Assembly: GCA_036725605.1 (NCBI GenBank)
Contig: DAIMDW010000031.1
Coordinates: 6,232 to 70,231, forward strand
Direction: 5' to 3'
Source: CALBTQ01 sp036725605
GTDB taxonomy: Bacteria; Lernaellota; Lernaellaia; Lernaellales; Lernaellaceae
DNA: 64,000 nucleotides
Positions within the stretch are counted from its first letter, which is position 1; every line of letters starts with the position of its first letter. The notes under the pieces are model-generated. The model worked only from the letters and a program-made list of their open reading frames with translations. It was not told the origin of the DNA and did no database searches. Shown here one piece after another: positions 1 through 8,521 of the stretch. Made by a program: the position numbers and the translations under genes.

Positions 1-1
1 G

Positions 2-85
2 AGTCGTGAGTGCTTTAAATTGCAGGAGGGCGATTTCGATTTTGGGTTTCCCAAGAAAAAACCGGGCGAAGCCGAACTGCGTTGA
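2..85 (+). CDS. 3' end of an unidentified protein (partial)
   Basis: An open frame runs from the left edge to a TGA at 83-85 and encodes 27 residues ending in KKKPGEAELR. The start lies outside the window. The composition (aromatic and acidic residues, then a basic tail) looks like coding sequence, and the stop falls just before the repeat-rich intergenic region begins. No family can be assigned from so short a piece, and a chance open frame is possible. Confidence 0.4.
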   Translation, partial: SRECFKLQEGDFDFGFPKKKPGEAELR

Positions 86-595
86 AAAGAATTTCTGCGC
101 CGAATCTTCAAGCCCGCAGGGCGCAGGTCAATAGCGAAGGGCGAAGCCCTGGTAAAAGATGGAGCAAACTCAAGCAAACCCCTGAAAGGGGTGCAGGTAA
201 GATTCCTCCGCCCCTCCGGGGCTTGCCGGCTCTGAGCTGGCCGTGATTTCCAGGGCTTCGCCCTTCGCTACTAACCGACCGCCCCTGCGGGGCTTTGGCG
301 GTCCGGGCGGATCAATTCGGATGTCGGGAAGGCAAGCGCTCACCCCGGGCTGCGGCCGATCATCTCCCAGAGGGCGAGGGTAAAATCCGGCAAAAATGGA
401 CTCCCTTCTCCCCGCGGGAGAAGGGTCGGGGATGAGGGCAAACCATACGATTTCCAGGGCTTCGCCCTTCGCTACTGACCATCCGCCCCTACGGCGGGTG
501 GCACTGTTTTGCGAGCGACGCGAGCGAGTTTATCAGTGTTAAAAAACACTGATAAGCCTCGCTTCGTTCGGCGTATCAGCGCCGCCATTGAGTTA
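86..595. repeat. Intergenic tract of dispersed repeats
   Basis: No convincing gene is present. The tract is built from modules that recur elsewhere. Bases 182-225 match 40029-40072 exactly over 44 bases, and similarity continues to about 345 (to about 40190 in the other copy). The unit around GGGCTTCGCCCTTCGCTACT occurs at about 258 and 457 and again near 40099. The segment 105-199 resembles 17583-17815. Bases 502-590 form a palindromic element that reappears in opposite orientation at 55203-55300. Confidence 0.8.
502..590. repeat. Palindromic dispersed element, copy 1
   Basis: An element of about 90 bases bounded by inverted ends of the type GGTGGCACTG / CAGCGCCGCC. It holds two internal hairpins: CACTGATAA facing TTATCAGTG around an A-run, and GAGCGA-rich arms. 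The element at 55203-55300 is the same sequence in reverse orientation with scattered differences, and a divergent or partial copy lies within 40206-40350. There is no coding capacity. This is consistent with a REP/BIME-like or MITE-like repeat. Confidence 0.7.
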
Positions 596-628
596 AATAA
601 AAACGCCGCGCACCGGGCGCGGCGTTGT
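596..628 (-). terminator. Rho-independent terminator after the Kelch protein gene
   Basis: On the minus strand the arms AACGCCGCGC and GCGCGGCGTT form a GC-rich hairpin, followed directly by TTTTTATTT. It lies 18 bases beyond the minus-strand stop codon at 646. Confidence 0.75.
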
Positions 629-645
629 GTGTAAAAGACTATTCC

Positions 646-2622
646 TCAGCAGCCGCAGCAGCCGTCGTCGTCGTCATCGTCATCGGACGGGTTGGGCGAA
701 TCGTCGTCGGGGCTTTCGTCGTCGTCGAGCACCGTATCGTCGTCGTCCACGTCGTCGTCGATATCGTCGTCGGGACCGAATTCACCGTCGTGAATGTCCT
801 GCTCATCGGCGCAGCCCAGGTCGAGCATTTCGGCGTCGCTGACCGGCGAGAACAACGCGCGGTTGCCGCCGGCGATAACGATGTTGCCGTCCAGCAAATC
901 GGCCTCGGTGTCGAAGCGCGCGGTCTGCAACAGGCTGACCGGGAACCAGGCGCTCAGGTCCGGATCGTAGCCGTACACGATGTCGAGCGCTTCGTCGCCC
1001 AACAGGCCGCCGATCACGTAGAACTTGTGGTTGCACGTGCAGTCGGCCGCCGCGTACATCTCCTCGGGCAGCGGGCTGATCGCGCTCCACACGTTCTGTT
1101 GCGGATCGTAAATCTCGGCCGAGCTGAGGTTCACCAGGTCCGCACCGCCCGCGACGATGATCTTGTCGTCGATCACGCCCGCCACCGGCCGCATGCGCGC
1201 CTCGTTCATCGACGCCAGTTTCTCCCAGGTCGCCGAAGCCGGATCGAAACGCCATAGATCGGACATCGCCTCTTCGCCGTCGAAACCGCCGATCACATAG
1301 AGTTGATCGTCGTAGACCACCGTGGCCGCCAGCGCCATGGGCAGCGGTGTGGTGAAACCGTCGAGCCATTGCTCGTCGGACAGATCGTAGATGCTGAGTT
1401 TGTCGGTCAATTCGCCGCTGGCGTCGACGCCGCCGGCGAACACCAGTTTGTCCCATAGGTACACGCCGTCGGTGACGTTGACCGCCGGATCGGCCGAATC
1501 GAGCTGTTCGCTGTCGCCGTCGAGGTTGAAGCGATACAGCGTGCCGACGATCCCCGGCGCCAGGTAATTGGAAAACACGTAGATCCACTCCGCGTCGCTG
1601 ACCACCGCGGCTTTTTGCACCAGCGTCGGCAACGCGCCGGCCAGCACGGACCAATCCGCGCCGGCCGTGGTGGTCAACACGTGCTGGACCTGCAAGGTCG
1701 GATGCTGCAACCACGTCGCCGTGACCGTCACCTGATCCATCGACCATTGCAGCGCGTCGGACGGCACCCGGACTTCGACGTCCACCGTGCCGCTTTCGCC
1801 GCGCGCCAACTGGATCTGGCCCGGGTCGGCCGTGGCCGTCCAATCGTTGTCGGCCGTGCTGAAGATGACCGTCGCGTCTTCCCCGGTCACGTTGCGCACT
1901 TCCAGCGAGAAGTTGGCCGTGTCGCCCGGCGCGGCCGCCGCGGCGTCGTCGTTCACGTTGAGCGTGATGTACGGCGGATGCATGATGTGAACCGCCATTT
2001 CCGTCGCCAGCACCGCGCTGTTGCAGACGATCGACAGGCCGTCTTCGCCGTCCGGGCTCATGATGCCGATCGTCGCGTTGCCGCCGTTTTCCGTCGTCGG
2101 ATTTTGATACTGAAAATAGATGTCGCTGTTTTGTTCGGACAGCACCACCTCGGCCGTCAGCACGTCGGTCGACGAACCCCAGGCCAGCACGTCCTGGTAC
2201 TGGATGATCAAAAAGCGATTGGGCTCCGCGCCGATCAGCTTGAGGTAAATCGCGCCGGACGATTCGGGGTCCAGATCGTCCCAGTACATCGCGATGTAGC
2301 TCAGGTACGGCGATTCGGAGGGAATGCACGGAATGTTGTACGTTTCCGGCTGGTCGACGAAGGTCAGGCGTCCGTTGGCGCTGATAAAGATCTGGTTGTA
2401 GGTTTCACCGTAAAAATCGAAATCGAAGCCCAACGGGTAGGGACCTTTGATTTCGTCGTCTTCGAAGGTAATCAACGTGCCGTCGGAAACGTCGACCCAA
2501 TTGTACGTGAATGCGTCGTTCCACGTGTAACCGAATGCGTCGGGTCCGCCGGAAGCTCCCCAAGCCCCCGTGGCCGCAAGCAGAAAGACCACGAGCACGT
2601 GGCCAAATACAAATTTACGCAT
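646..2622 (-). CDS. Secreted Kelch-repeat protein with Asp-rich C-terminus
   Basis: A 658-residue exported protein. The chosen ATG (2622) has GGAGG five bases upstream and opens a clear signal peptide (MRKFVFGHVLVVFLLAATGA). A more upstream in-frame start would add 18 non-signal residues. The N-terminal half looks like a secreted beta domain, followed by a stretch resembling an averaging or NPCBM-type module. The C-terminal half has Kelch-like units with recurring YVIGG, IIVAGG and FYVIGG strands and Asp-Pro-x-x-x-x-W turns, implying a beta-propeller. The last roughly 50 residues are an Asp-rich tail ending in GCCGC. Kelch propellers usually bind partners or glycans, and no catalytic residues are visible. 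The terminal Cys-containing tail may be a sorting or anchoring signal (inference). Confidence 0.75.
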   Translation of the reverse strand: MRKFVFGHVLVVFLLAATGAWGASGGPDAFGYTWNDAFTYNWVDVSDGTLITFEDDEIKGPYPLGFDFDFYGETYNQIFISANGRLTFVDQPETYNIPCIPSESPYLSYIAMYWDDLDPESSGAIYLKLIGAEPNRFLIIQYQDVLAWGSSTDVLTAEVVLSEQNSDIYFQYQNPTTENGGNATIGIMSPDGEDGLSIVCNSAVLATEMAVHIMHPPYITLNVNDDAAAAAPGDTANFSLEVRNVTGEDATVIFSTADNDWTATADPGQIQLARGESGTVDVEVRVPSDALQWSMDQVTVTATWLQHPTLQVQHVLTTTAGADWSVLAGALPTLVQKAAVVSDAEWIYVFSNYLAPGIVGTLYRFNLDGDSEQLDSADPAVNVTDGVYLWDKLVFAGGVDASGELTDKLSIYDLSDEQWLDGFTTPLPMALAATVVYDDQLYVIGGFDGEEAMSDLWRFDPASATWEKLASMNEARMRPVAGVIDDKIIVAGGADLVNLSSAEIYDPQQNVWSAISPLPEEMYAAADCTCNHKFYVIGGLLGDEALDIVYGYDPDLSAWFPVSLLQTARFDTEADLLDGNIVIAGGNRALFSPVSDAEMLDLGCADEQDIHDGEFGPDDDIDDDVDDDDTVLDDDESPDDDSPNPSDDDDDDDGCCGC

Positions 2623-2713
2623 CCTTTCCTCCAACCCCAAATCGGGCATGCCGACCAAACCGTAGAATAATAGCATTATTTAAGGGGAACCGCAAATTAT
2701 TCGCGCGGTAAAA

Positions 2714-3334
2714 TCAATGAAGTTCCGTCTTCCAGGTCCGTGGTCCGGTCGACACGATGATCTCCCGCCCGCGCAGGGCCGCCGCGCCCAGGCTCATCAC
2801 CGGCGCGATCAGCGTCCGTTCGATGCCCATGCCGAAGGCGTGACCCTGCAAGGCGCGCGACGGATCCAGCAGATAGATGCGGTCGCGGCCCAGGCAACGG
2901 TGAATTTCGATCAGGTGCTCGCCGTCGGCGGCCAGCAGCCGCCCGGTGCCGTGCCGCCAATAACCCACCGCCCCGGCCAATAGGTCGCCGCGTTCCGCCG
3001 CCCGCGCAATATCCACCAGGTACGTGCGGCGCTGACGTCCGCGATCGAGCACGGCCAGCAGGCGCTGGTTGTGCACCGTGACGAAAGCCAGCGCGCCCAG
3101 CGCCAGGCGCATGCCCGGCGCGCGAAAGGACAATTCCGTACCGTCGCGCGTGGTGCAGATGACCTCCTGGCCGGCGACCTCCACCCGGTCGGGCCCCTCG
3201 GCGATGCGTTCGTCGGTCGTCAGCCAATCCGGTTGGATCAACCCGCGCTCCAGCGGCAGAATGCTTTGATGAAACAGCGAAACGACGGTCAACGTCACCA
3301 CGCCGATGCCCAGGATGATCCAGTACCAGATCAT
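2714..3334 (-). CDS. Unknown protein with N-terminal membrane anchor
   Basis: 206 residues. The ATG at 3334 overlaps the stop of the upstream phosphatidyltransferase gene by four bases (ATGA) and has AAGGAAAAA before it. A longer frame starting further upstream would lie inside that gene. Residues 1-20 (MIWYWIILGIGVVTLTVVSL) form one transmembrane segment. The rest is soluble, mixed alpha/beta and rich in Arg, with a C-terminal hydrophobic patch (LIAPVMSLGAAAL). No family is recognised. Translational coupling to the CDP-alcohol phosphatidyltransferase suggests a membrane-lipid or envelope role. Confidence 0.6.
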   Translation of the reverse strand: MIWYWIILGIGVVTLTVVSLFHQSILPLERGLIQPDWLTTDERIAEGPDRVEVAGQEVICTTRDGTELSFRAPGMRLALGALAFVTVHNQRLLAVLDRGRQRRTYLVDIARAAERGDLLAGAVGYWRHGTGRLLAADGEHLIEIHRCLGRDRIYLLDPSRALQGHAFGMGIERTLIAPVMSLGAAALRGREIIVSTGPRTWKTELH

Positions 3335-4098
3335 GTCTTTTTCCTTTTCAGCCACACCTGCCGACGTTCCTTGCGTTCCATGCGCCGCATCAGACGCGTT
3401 TCGCGTCCGGCCACCTTGTCCGGTCCCGGCCACGCGCCGCTGGTTCCCGCGCCCAGGATGCCGGGCAGGTGGCGGCGCAGGTGAAACACGCCGACCGCGG
3501 CGATCACCGCCTGATACACGCTCATGATCAGCAAAAACGGATTGAGCAGATCGTAGCCGCTATGCACCGTCACCAGCAGAAAAACGAACATCCAGTATTT
3601 CGATTTGAAGACGACCTTGAAGGGCATCTCCATGATGTTGCGGGCGATGATCATGATGATCATGTACAGGTACGTTGCGATGTACAGACCGCCGGCCATC
3701 GGGTAGGCGAAGCCGAACTGCATCGCCGTGAGCATCACCACCACCATGCCGGTGATGTCGTTGAGAATATCCGACAACGCGCCCTTGTCCGACGCGTAGC
3801 GGCCCAGGCGCGCCACCGGTCCGTCCAGGCCGTCCAGCAGAATATGCAGCGTGAGCACGATCCAGCACCAGATGTATTGCTTGAGGCCGAACAGCGGGAA
3901 GAACACCAGCGGCACCAGCAGGAAGGAAAACAGCGTCAGCGAATCCGAACGCACGTTGCGCCGCACGAACAGCATCGCCAACGGCCGAATAAGTTTCGTG
4001 CGTCGATCGGCGATTCGCTGGACGTACTCCTCTTCGTCCGCGCCGAAATAGTGCAGTTTGTGCTGCGGTCTCGGATTTTCAAGCTCTGGTTGCTGCAT
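3331..4098 (-). CDS. CDP-alcohol phosphatidyltransferase family protein
   Basis: About 255 residues with several membrane helices. It carries the complete family signature DG-x2-AR-x8-G-x3-D-x3-D (DGPVAR..., then G...D...D in ALSDILND), the metal and CDP site that transfers a phosphatidyl or other phosphoalcohol group with release of CMP. The acceptor alcohol (glycerol phosphate, inositol, serine or another) cannot be read from sequence. The start is uncertain: the ATG at 4098 is preferred, while a TTG at 4134 would add 12 residues, and neither has a strong Shine-Dalgarno. It overlaps the next gene by four bases. Confidence 0.8.
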   Translation of the reverse strand: MQQPELENPRPQHKLHYFGADEEEYVQRIADRRTKLIRPLAMLFVRRNVRSDSLTLFSFLLVPLVFFPLFGLKQYIWCWIVLTLHILLDGLDGPVARLGRYASDKGALSDILNDITGMVVVMLTAMQFGFAYPMAGGLYIATYLYMIIMIIARNIMEMPFKVVFKSKYWMFVFLLVTVHSGYDLLNPFLLIMSVYQAVIAAVGVFHLRRHLPGILGAGTSGAWPGPDKVAGRETRLMRRMERKERRQVWLKRKKT

Positions 4099-4134
4099 CG
4101 AAAGCAGGTTGCCCGCTCCGCGCCCGACCGTCAA

Positions 4135-4432
4135 GAGCCCCGCCGGGGATAATCCCTGAACCTATTCATTGTGTGAGTCCTCGGCCGGCGCGGTAGAACC
4201 GCGCGTGAATGCACGTTTGTTTGCCGTGTGCCACACTTTTGGCGAAGCCAAAGGTGTGTTGGTTCGGACGAGCACAGCTTTCGCCTTCGGCGAAAACTAC
4301 GGCACACGGAAAGACAGACATTCTTTTGTGCGTTGCACTTCCCGACCTTTTTCCAAACGGTGAAATTATCTTCCAAGAGGACGCCATTTTCCCGCTTGGC
4401 CGCAACGAGGCGAAGGCATACAATCGGCCGCA
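4135..4432. repeat. Intergenic region with nested inverted repeats
   Basis: Divergent intergenic region. Around 4226-4318 three palindromes are nested or adjacent: CCGTGTGCC pairs with GGCACACGG, CACACTTTTGGC with GCCAAAGGTGTG, and GCTTTCGCC with GGCGAAAAC. The core TTTTGGCGAAGCCAAAGGTGTG recurs near 17489-17512. No gene is visible. Confidence 0.6.
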
Positions 4433-5437
4433 ATGAATGTACTGGGCATCGAAAGCAGTTGCGATGATACATCGGCCGCGGTGGTCGTCGACGGACGCCT
4501 GGTGCGCTCGTGCGTGGTCAGCTCGCAGGATGCCTTCCACCGTCGCTTCGGCGGCGTGGTGCCCGAGGTGGCCAGCCGCGCGCACATGGAGGTGATCGAC
4601 GCCGTGTGCGCCGACGCCCTCGAGCGCGCGAACATGACGGCCGCCGACATTGACGCGGTGGCGGTGACCGCCGGACCGGGGCTGGTCGGCTCGATTCTGG
4701 TCGGCCTGGGTTTCGCCAAGGGCTTCGCCTATGCGCGCCGCCTGCCGTTTCTGGGCATCAATCATCTGGAAGGCCACATCGCCGCCGCGTTCCTGGACGG
4801 CGACGAACCGCACTTCCCGTTGCTGGCGCTGGTCGTCTCCGGCGGGCACACGCACCTGTATGAAATCACCGGCTTCTTCAATTTGCGTCTGCTGGGCCAG
4901 ACGGTCGACGACGCCGCCGGCGAAGCCTTCGACAAAGTCGCCAAGCTCATGGACCTGGGGTACCCCGGCGGGGTGGTTGTCGACAAGCTGGCCAAACAGG
5001 GAAATCCGCAGGCCTTCGACCTGCCGCGCCCGATGGCCCATAGCGGCGATCTGATGATGTCCTTCTCCGGATTGAAAACCGCCGTGCGCACGTTGGTCGA
5101 GCAGGCGGGCGGACCCGACAAACTGCCCAAGGCCGATCTGGCCGCGTCGTTCCAGGCGGCGGTGATCGACGCGCTGATCCGTAAGACGCGTTTGGCTCTG
5201 GAAGAAACCGCGCACCAGCGCCTGGTCGTGTGCGGCGGGGTGTCGGCCAACAGTGAACTGCGCCGCCGCGCGCAGGAATTGTGCGCCGAGATGAACGTCG
5301 CGCTGACCATGCCGGCGATGACCTACTGCACCGACAACGCCGCGATGATCGCCGGGGCGGGTTACTATCGCCTGGCCGCCGGCGAACGCTCCGACCTGTC
5401 GCTCAACAGCTACGCCACCCTCGCCAAGGCGCCCTGA
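4433..5437 (+). CDS. tsaD: tRNA N6-adenosine threonylcarbamoyltransferase
   Basis: 334 residues, the usual length for TsaD. The enzyme transfers threonylcarbamoyl from TC-AMP to A37 of ANN-decoding tRNAs together with TsaB and TsaE in the cytoplasm. The ASKHA-fold start MNVLGIESSCDDTS, the metal ligands His111 and His115 in HLEGH, the SGGHTHL loop and the late Asp in TYCTDNAAMIA are all present. The stop overlaps the next ATG (TGATG), so translation is probably coupled. Its partners TsaB, TsaC and TsaE are not in the window. Confidence 0.96.
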   Translation: MNVLGIESSCDDTSAAVVVDGRLVRSCVVSSQDAFHRRFGGVVPEVASRAHMEVIDAVCADALERANMTAADIDAVAVTAGPGLVGSILVGLGFAKGFAYARRLPFLGINHLEGHIAAAFLDGDEPHFPLLALVVSGGHTHLYEITGFFNLRLLGQTVDDAAGEAFDKVAKLMDLGYPGGVVVDKLAKQGNPQAFDLPRPMAHSGDLMMSFSGLKTAVRTLVEQAGGPDKLPKADLAASFQAAVIDALIRKTRLALEETAHQRLVVCGGVSANSELRRRAQELCAEMNVALTMPAMTYCTDNAAMIAGAGYYRLAAGERSDLSLNSYATLAKAP

Positions 5438-5913
5438 TGGACTGGTTGAAAAGACGCTGGCGGCAGTTCTACAACCAATTCATCAGCCTCAAGGGGCCGC
5501 CGGAAAAAGTGGCGCGCGCCTTTTCCCTTGGTTTGTGGATCGGCTGGTTCCCGATCATCGGCACCCACAGCATCATGACCGTCGCGGCGGGCGCAATCCT
5601 CCGCCTGAGTGTGCCGGCGATCTTCCTCGCCTCGTGGATCTGCAATCCGCTGACCATCGCCTTCCTGTTGGTGGCCGATTATGAAGTCGGGAAATTCCTG
5701 GTCGGCGGCGCGCACTTGAGCGGCGTCGATTTCGGCGAACTGACCTTCCGCGAGATGCTCTCTCTCGGGTGGGACGTGCTGTTTCCGATGATCGTCGGCG
5801 GTTTCATCCTGGGATCGATCAACGCGCTGATCGCCTATTACCCGATCAAACTTTGGGTCATCCGCGTTCGCCGTCGCGGCGCTCAACCCAAACCGATCGA
5901 GCCGCAACCATGA
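5437..5913 (+). CDS. DUF2062 family membrane protein
   Basis: 158 residues. The ATG overlaps the tsaD stop by one base. The segment from about residue 25 (AFSLGLWIGWFPIIGTHS) through SWICNPLTIAFLLVADYEVG is the DUF2062 signature. Two or three transmembrane helices follow, with a basic, Pro-containing C-terminus. DUF2062 proteins are small inner-membrane proteins of unknown function. The gene overlaps rsmA by four bases (ATGA), so tsaD, this gene and rsmA form one translationally coupled unit. Confidence 0.85.
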   Translation: MDWLKRRWRQFYNQFISLKGPPEKVARAFSLGLWIGWFPIIGTHSIMTVAAGAILRLSVPAIFLASWICNPLTIAFLLVADYEVGKFLVGGAHLSGVDFGELTFREMLSLGWDVLFPMIVGGFILGSINALIAYYPIKLWVIRVRRRGAQPKPIEPQP

Positions 5914-6716
5914 CCGCGCAGCCGCCGGTGGAGGCGAAAAAGTCGCTCGGTCAGAATTGGCTGCTGGACCAAAACATCGCCCGCAAGCTGCTGGACGCCC
6001 TCGCGCCCGTCGCCGGCGAAACCGTGGTGGAGATCGGTCCGGGCGGCGGGGCGTTGACCGAACCGCTGTTGGCGCGCACCGACAACGTGATCGCCGTGGA
6101 GATCGACGGGCGGCTGTTGGATCATCTGCAGGAAAAATTCGGCGAACGCATCGAGTTGCTTCACGCCGATTTCCTCGACATCGACCTGACCGAACTGGCC
6201 GCGCGCTGCGGCGGCAAGCCGGCCGTGCTGGGCAACCTGCCGTATTACGCCTCCAGCCCGATCCTCTTTCATCTGCTGGCCCACCGGGCCGCCTTGTCGC
6301 GCGCCGTGCTGACCTTGCAGAAAGAGGTCGTCGAGCGCTGCATCGCGGGGCCGGGCACCAAGGATTACGGCAGCCTCTCCGTGCAGTTGGCCCTGGCCGC
6401 GAAGGTGAAGCGGTTGTTCACGATTTCGCCGAACGTTTTCCGCCCGCGCCCGGGCGTGGAGTCGGCCGCGATGTTGGTGGATTTCACCGCACCCCATCCG
6501 CGTCAGCCCCGCGATCCCGCGCTGCTGGAGAAGGTCGTGCGCGCCGCCTTCGGCCGTCGCCGCAAGACGCTGCGCAACGCCCTGTCCGCCGAACTGGGTG
6601 AAAATACGGCCGCTTATCTGCTCGACGCCCTGGCAACAAATCCCATGATCCGCGCCGAGCAACTGAGCGTCGAACAGTTCGTCGATCTCGCCGACGCCCT
6701 GGCCGCGCGCGGATAA
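5910..6716 (+). CDS. rsmA: 16S rRNA dimethyladenosine transferase
   Basis: 268 residues, typical of KsgA/RsmA, which dimethylates A1518 and A1519 of 16S rRNA late in 30S assembly. Motifs visible: the KKSLGQNWLLD start, SAM motif I EIGPGGGALT (residues 41-50), acidic residue Glu64 in VEID, Asp87, and the catalytic NLPY at 109-112. The C-terminal helical domain ends normally. The start is fixed by the ATGA overlap with the preceding gene. Confidence 0.95.
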   Translation: MTAQPPVEAKKSLGQNWLLDQNIARKLLDALAPVAGETVVEIGPGGGALTEPLLARTDNVIAVEIDGRLLDHLQEKFGERIELLHADFLDIDLTELAARCGGKPAVLGNLPYYASSPILFHLLAHRAALSRAVLTLQKEVVERCIAGPGTKDYGSLSVQLALAAKVKRLFTISPNVFRPRPGVESAAMLVDFTAPHPRQPRDPALLEKVVRAAFGRRRKTLRNALSAELGENTAAYLLDALATNPMIRAEQLSVEQFVDLADALAARG

Positions 6717-6871
6717 TAAGGCCTTATTTCGGCTCGATTTTTCTTGCGGAAAACGCCCTTGTATCCGATAAATCTCGGTGGTATGTTAAGCCGCCAATTT
6801 TCGGGAGGCGGCGGAGTGTTTTGCCTGCGCTCCGACGTTTTTCACAATGTGACAAAACGAAAAGGGAGCTT

Positions 6872-7513
6872 GTGGACAAACCGCGGCATATCGTGGTTGA
6901 GGGGCCGATCGGGGTAGGCAAAACCAGCCTCGTCAGCCTGTTGGCTGAACGGCTCAAGGCGCGGGCCATTTTCGAACGGCCCGAGGAAAACCCTTTTCTG
7001 GAAGGGTTCTACCGCGACAAAAAGCGGTTCGCCTTTCAGACGCAGCTCTTTTTTCTCGTGTCGCGCTACCGGCAACAGCGCGAGCTGATCCAGCAGGATC
7101 TTTTCGCGCGCAACACGGTGTGCGACTACATGTTCGCGAAAGACAAGATTTTCGCGCACCTGAATTTATCCGACGACGAACGTCGGTTGTACGGTCAGAT
7201 CTATGAGATTCTGGAACGCGAGGTGGTCACGCCGGACCTGGTCATCTACCTGGTGGCCGATCCGCGGATTTTGATGGAGCGGATCCAACGTCGAAACTTC
7301 CGCTATGAGCGACCGCTAACCATCGACTACCTCGAGGAACTGACGGCTGCGTACAGCAAATTCTTTTTTGCGTACGACGCAAGCCCGCTGTTGGTGGTCA
7401 ACACCAGCGACATCGATTTCGTCTACAACGCCGACGATTTCGAAGCCCTGGTGCAACAAGTGATCTCCCATCGGCGCGGTACGAAACAATTTATTCCGCT
7501 TGGATCCGGCTGA
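6872..7513 (+). CDS. Deoxynucleoside kinase (dGK/dCK/dAK family)
   Basis: About 213 residues. It phosphorylates a deoxynucleoside using ATP (purine salvage type is likely; specificity is not readable). The P-loop GPIGVGKTS begins 11 residues in, FxxQ is seen in FAFQTQLFFLVSRYRQQ, followed by the DYMFAKDKIFA catalytic region and the Arg-rich lid RIQRRNFRYERP. The start is ambiguous: GTG 6872 has AGGGAG just upstream and gives a family-like N-terminus, while TTG 6821 would add 17 residues behind a GGAGGCGGCGGAG stretch. Confidence 0.85.
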   Translation: MDKPRHIVVEGPIGVGKTSLVSLLAERLKARAIFERPEENPFLEGFYRDKKRFAFQTQLFFLVSRYRQQRELIQQDLFARNTVCDYMFAKDKIFAHLNLSDDERRLYGQIYEILEREVVTPDLVIYLVADPRILMERIQRRNFRYERPLTIDYLEELTAAYSKFFFAYDASPLLVVNTSDIDFVYNADDFEALVQQVISHRRGTKQFIPLGSG

Positions 7514-7570
7514 GCCGGACCGGGACGGGCAAAGCGATCGGACTCGCTGTACATCGTTGCGCGATGTGTT

Positions 7571-7612
7571 GGCCCCTTCCGGTATATCCACGCACCGGGA
7601 TGGGGTTTTTCG
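7571..7612 (+). terminator. Rho-independent terminator between dNK and panC
   Basis: GGCCCCTTCCGGT pairs with ACCGGGATGGGG (one bulge) around an AT-rich loop, followed by TTTTT. It lies 58 bases after the kinase stop and 31 bases before panC, so panC is likely transcribed from its own signal or by read-through. Confidence 0.6.
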
Positions 7613-7642
7613 TTAAGAAGACCCGCCCACGAGAGGATGCGG

Positions 7643-8503
7643 ATGCTGGTTCTGGAAACCGCCGCGAAAATGCAGGCCTTCTCCAAGGCGCAACGGGCCG
7701 ACGGCAAGACCATCGGTTTCGTGCCGACCATGGGCTACCTGCACGAGGGCCATCTCGCGCTGATGCGCAAGGCGCGCGAGCTGGCCGACGTGGTGGTGCT
7801 GAGCATCTTCGTCAATCCGACGCAGTTCGGCCAGAACGAGGACCTCGACAAATACCCGCGCGACTTCGACCGCGACAGCCAACTGGCCGACGAGGTCGGC
7901 GTCGACGTGATTTATTTTCCCCAGCCCGAGGAAATGTACCCCGCCGGCTACCAGACGAGCATTTCGCTGGCGAGCCTGCCCACCGTGTTGTGCGGCAAAA
8001 GCCGGCCGGTGCATTTCGGCGGCGTGGCCACGGTGTGCTGCAAGCTGTTCAACATCGTGCAGCCGCATTTCGCGGTCTTCGGCAAGAAGGACTACCAGCA
8101 GTTCCTGGTGGTCAGCCGCATGGTCAAGGATCTGAACATGGATCTGGAGATCATCGGTTCGCCGACCGTCCGCGAGGCCGACGGCCTGGCCATGAGCAGC
8201 CGCAACGTCTATCTCACGCCCGAGCAGCGGGCGCAGGCGCCGGCGCTCATCGAAGCCCTGGGCCACGCTGAGAAGATGGTTGCCGCGGGCCATCGCGATC
8301 GCGACGAAGTCCTCGCCGAGGTGCGGCGCATCATCGAAAGCCGCCCCGACGCGCGGATCGACTATGTGGAACTGCGTACGTTACCCGATCTTGCCGACGC
8401 CGACGCCAAACCGGCGGGCCCGCACCTGCTGGCTCTCGCGGTGTTCTTCGGCAAGACCCGGTTGATCGACAATACGGTCCTTGAGTTCGGACTTGCAGGT
8501 TAA
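7643..8503 (+). CDS. panC: Pantoate--beta-alanine ligase
   Basis: 286 residues. Condenses pantoate with beta-alanine via pantoyl-adenylate, the last step of pantothenate synthesis. The HIGH-like motif is in MGYLHEGH (His34, His37), with FVNPTQFGQNEDLDKYPR for pantoate binding, FGKKDYQQ, and the KMSKS-equivalent MSSRN. Of two nearby ATGs (7637 and 7643) the second has GAGAGG at proper spacing. It is followed 18 bases later by panD, which supplies its beta-alanine substrate. Confidence 0.95.
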   Translation: MLVLETAAKMQAFSKAQRADGKTIGFVPTMGYLHEGHLALMRKARELADVVVLSIFVNPTQFGQNEDLDKYPRDFDRDSQLADEVGVDVIYFPQPEEMYPAGYQTSISLASLPTVLCGKSRPVHFGGVATVCCKLFNIVQPHFAVFGKKDYQQFLVVSRMVKDLNMDLEIIGSPTVREADGLAMSSRNVYLTPEQRAQAPALIEALGHAEKMVAAGHRDRDEVLAEVRRIIESRPDARIDYVELRTLPDLADADAKPAGPHLLALAVFFGKTRLIDNTVLEFGLAG

Positions 8504-8521
8504 GAGAAGGGGGGACGCACG

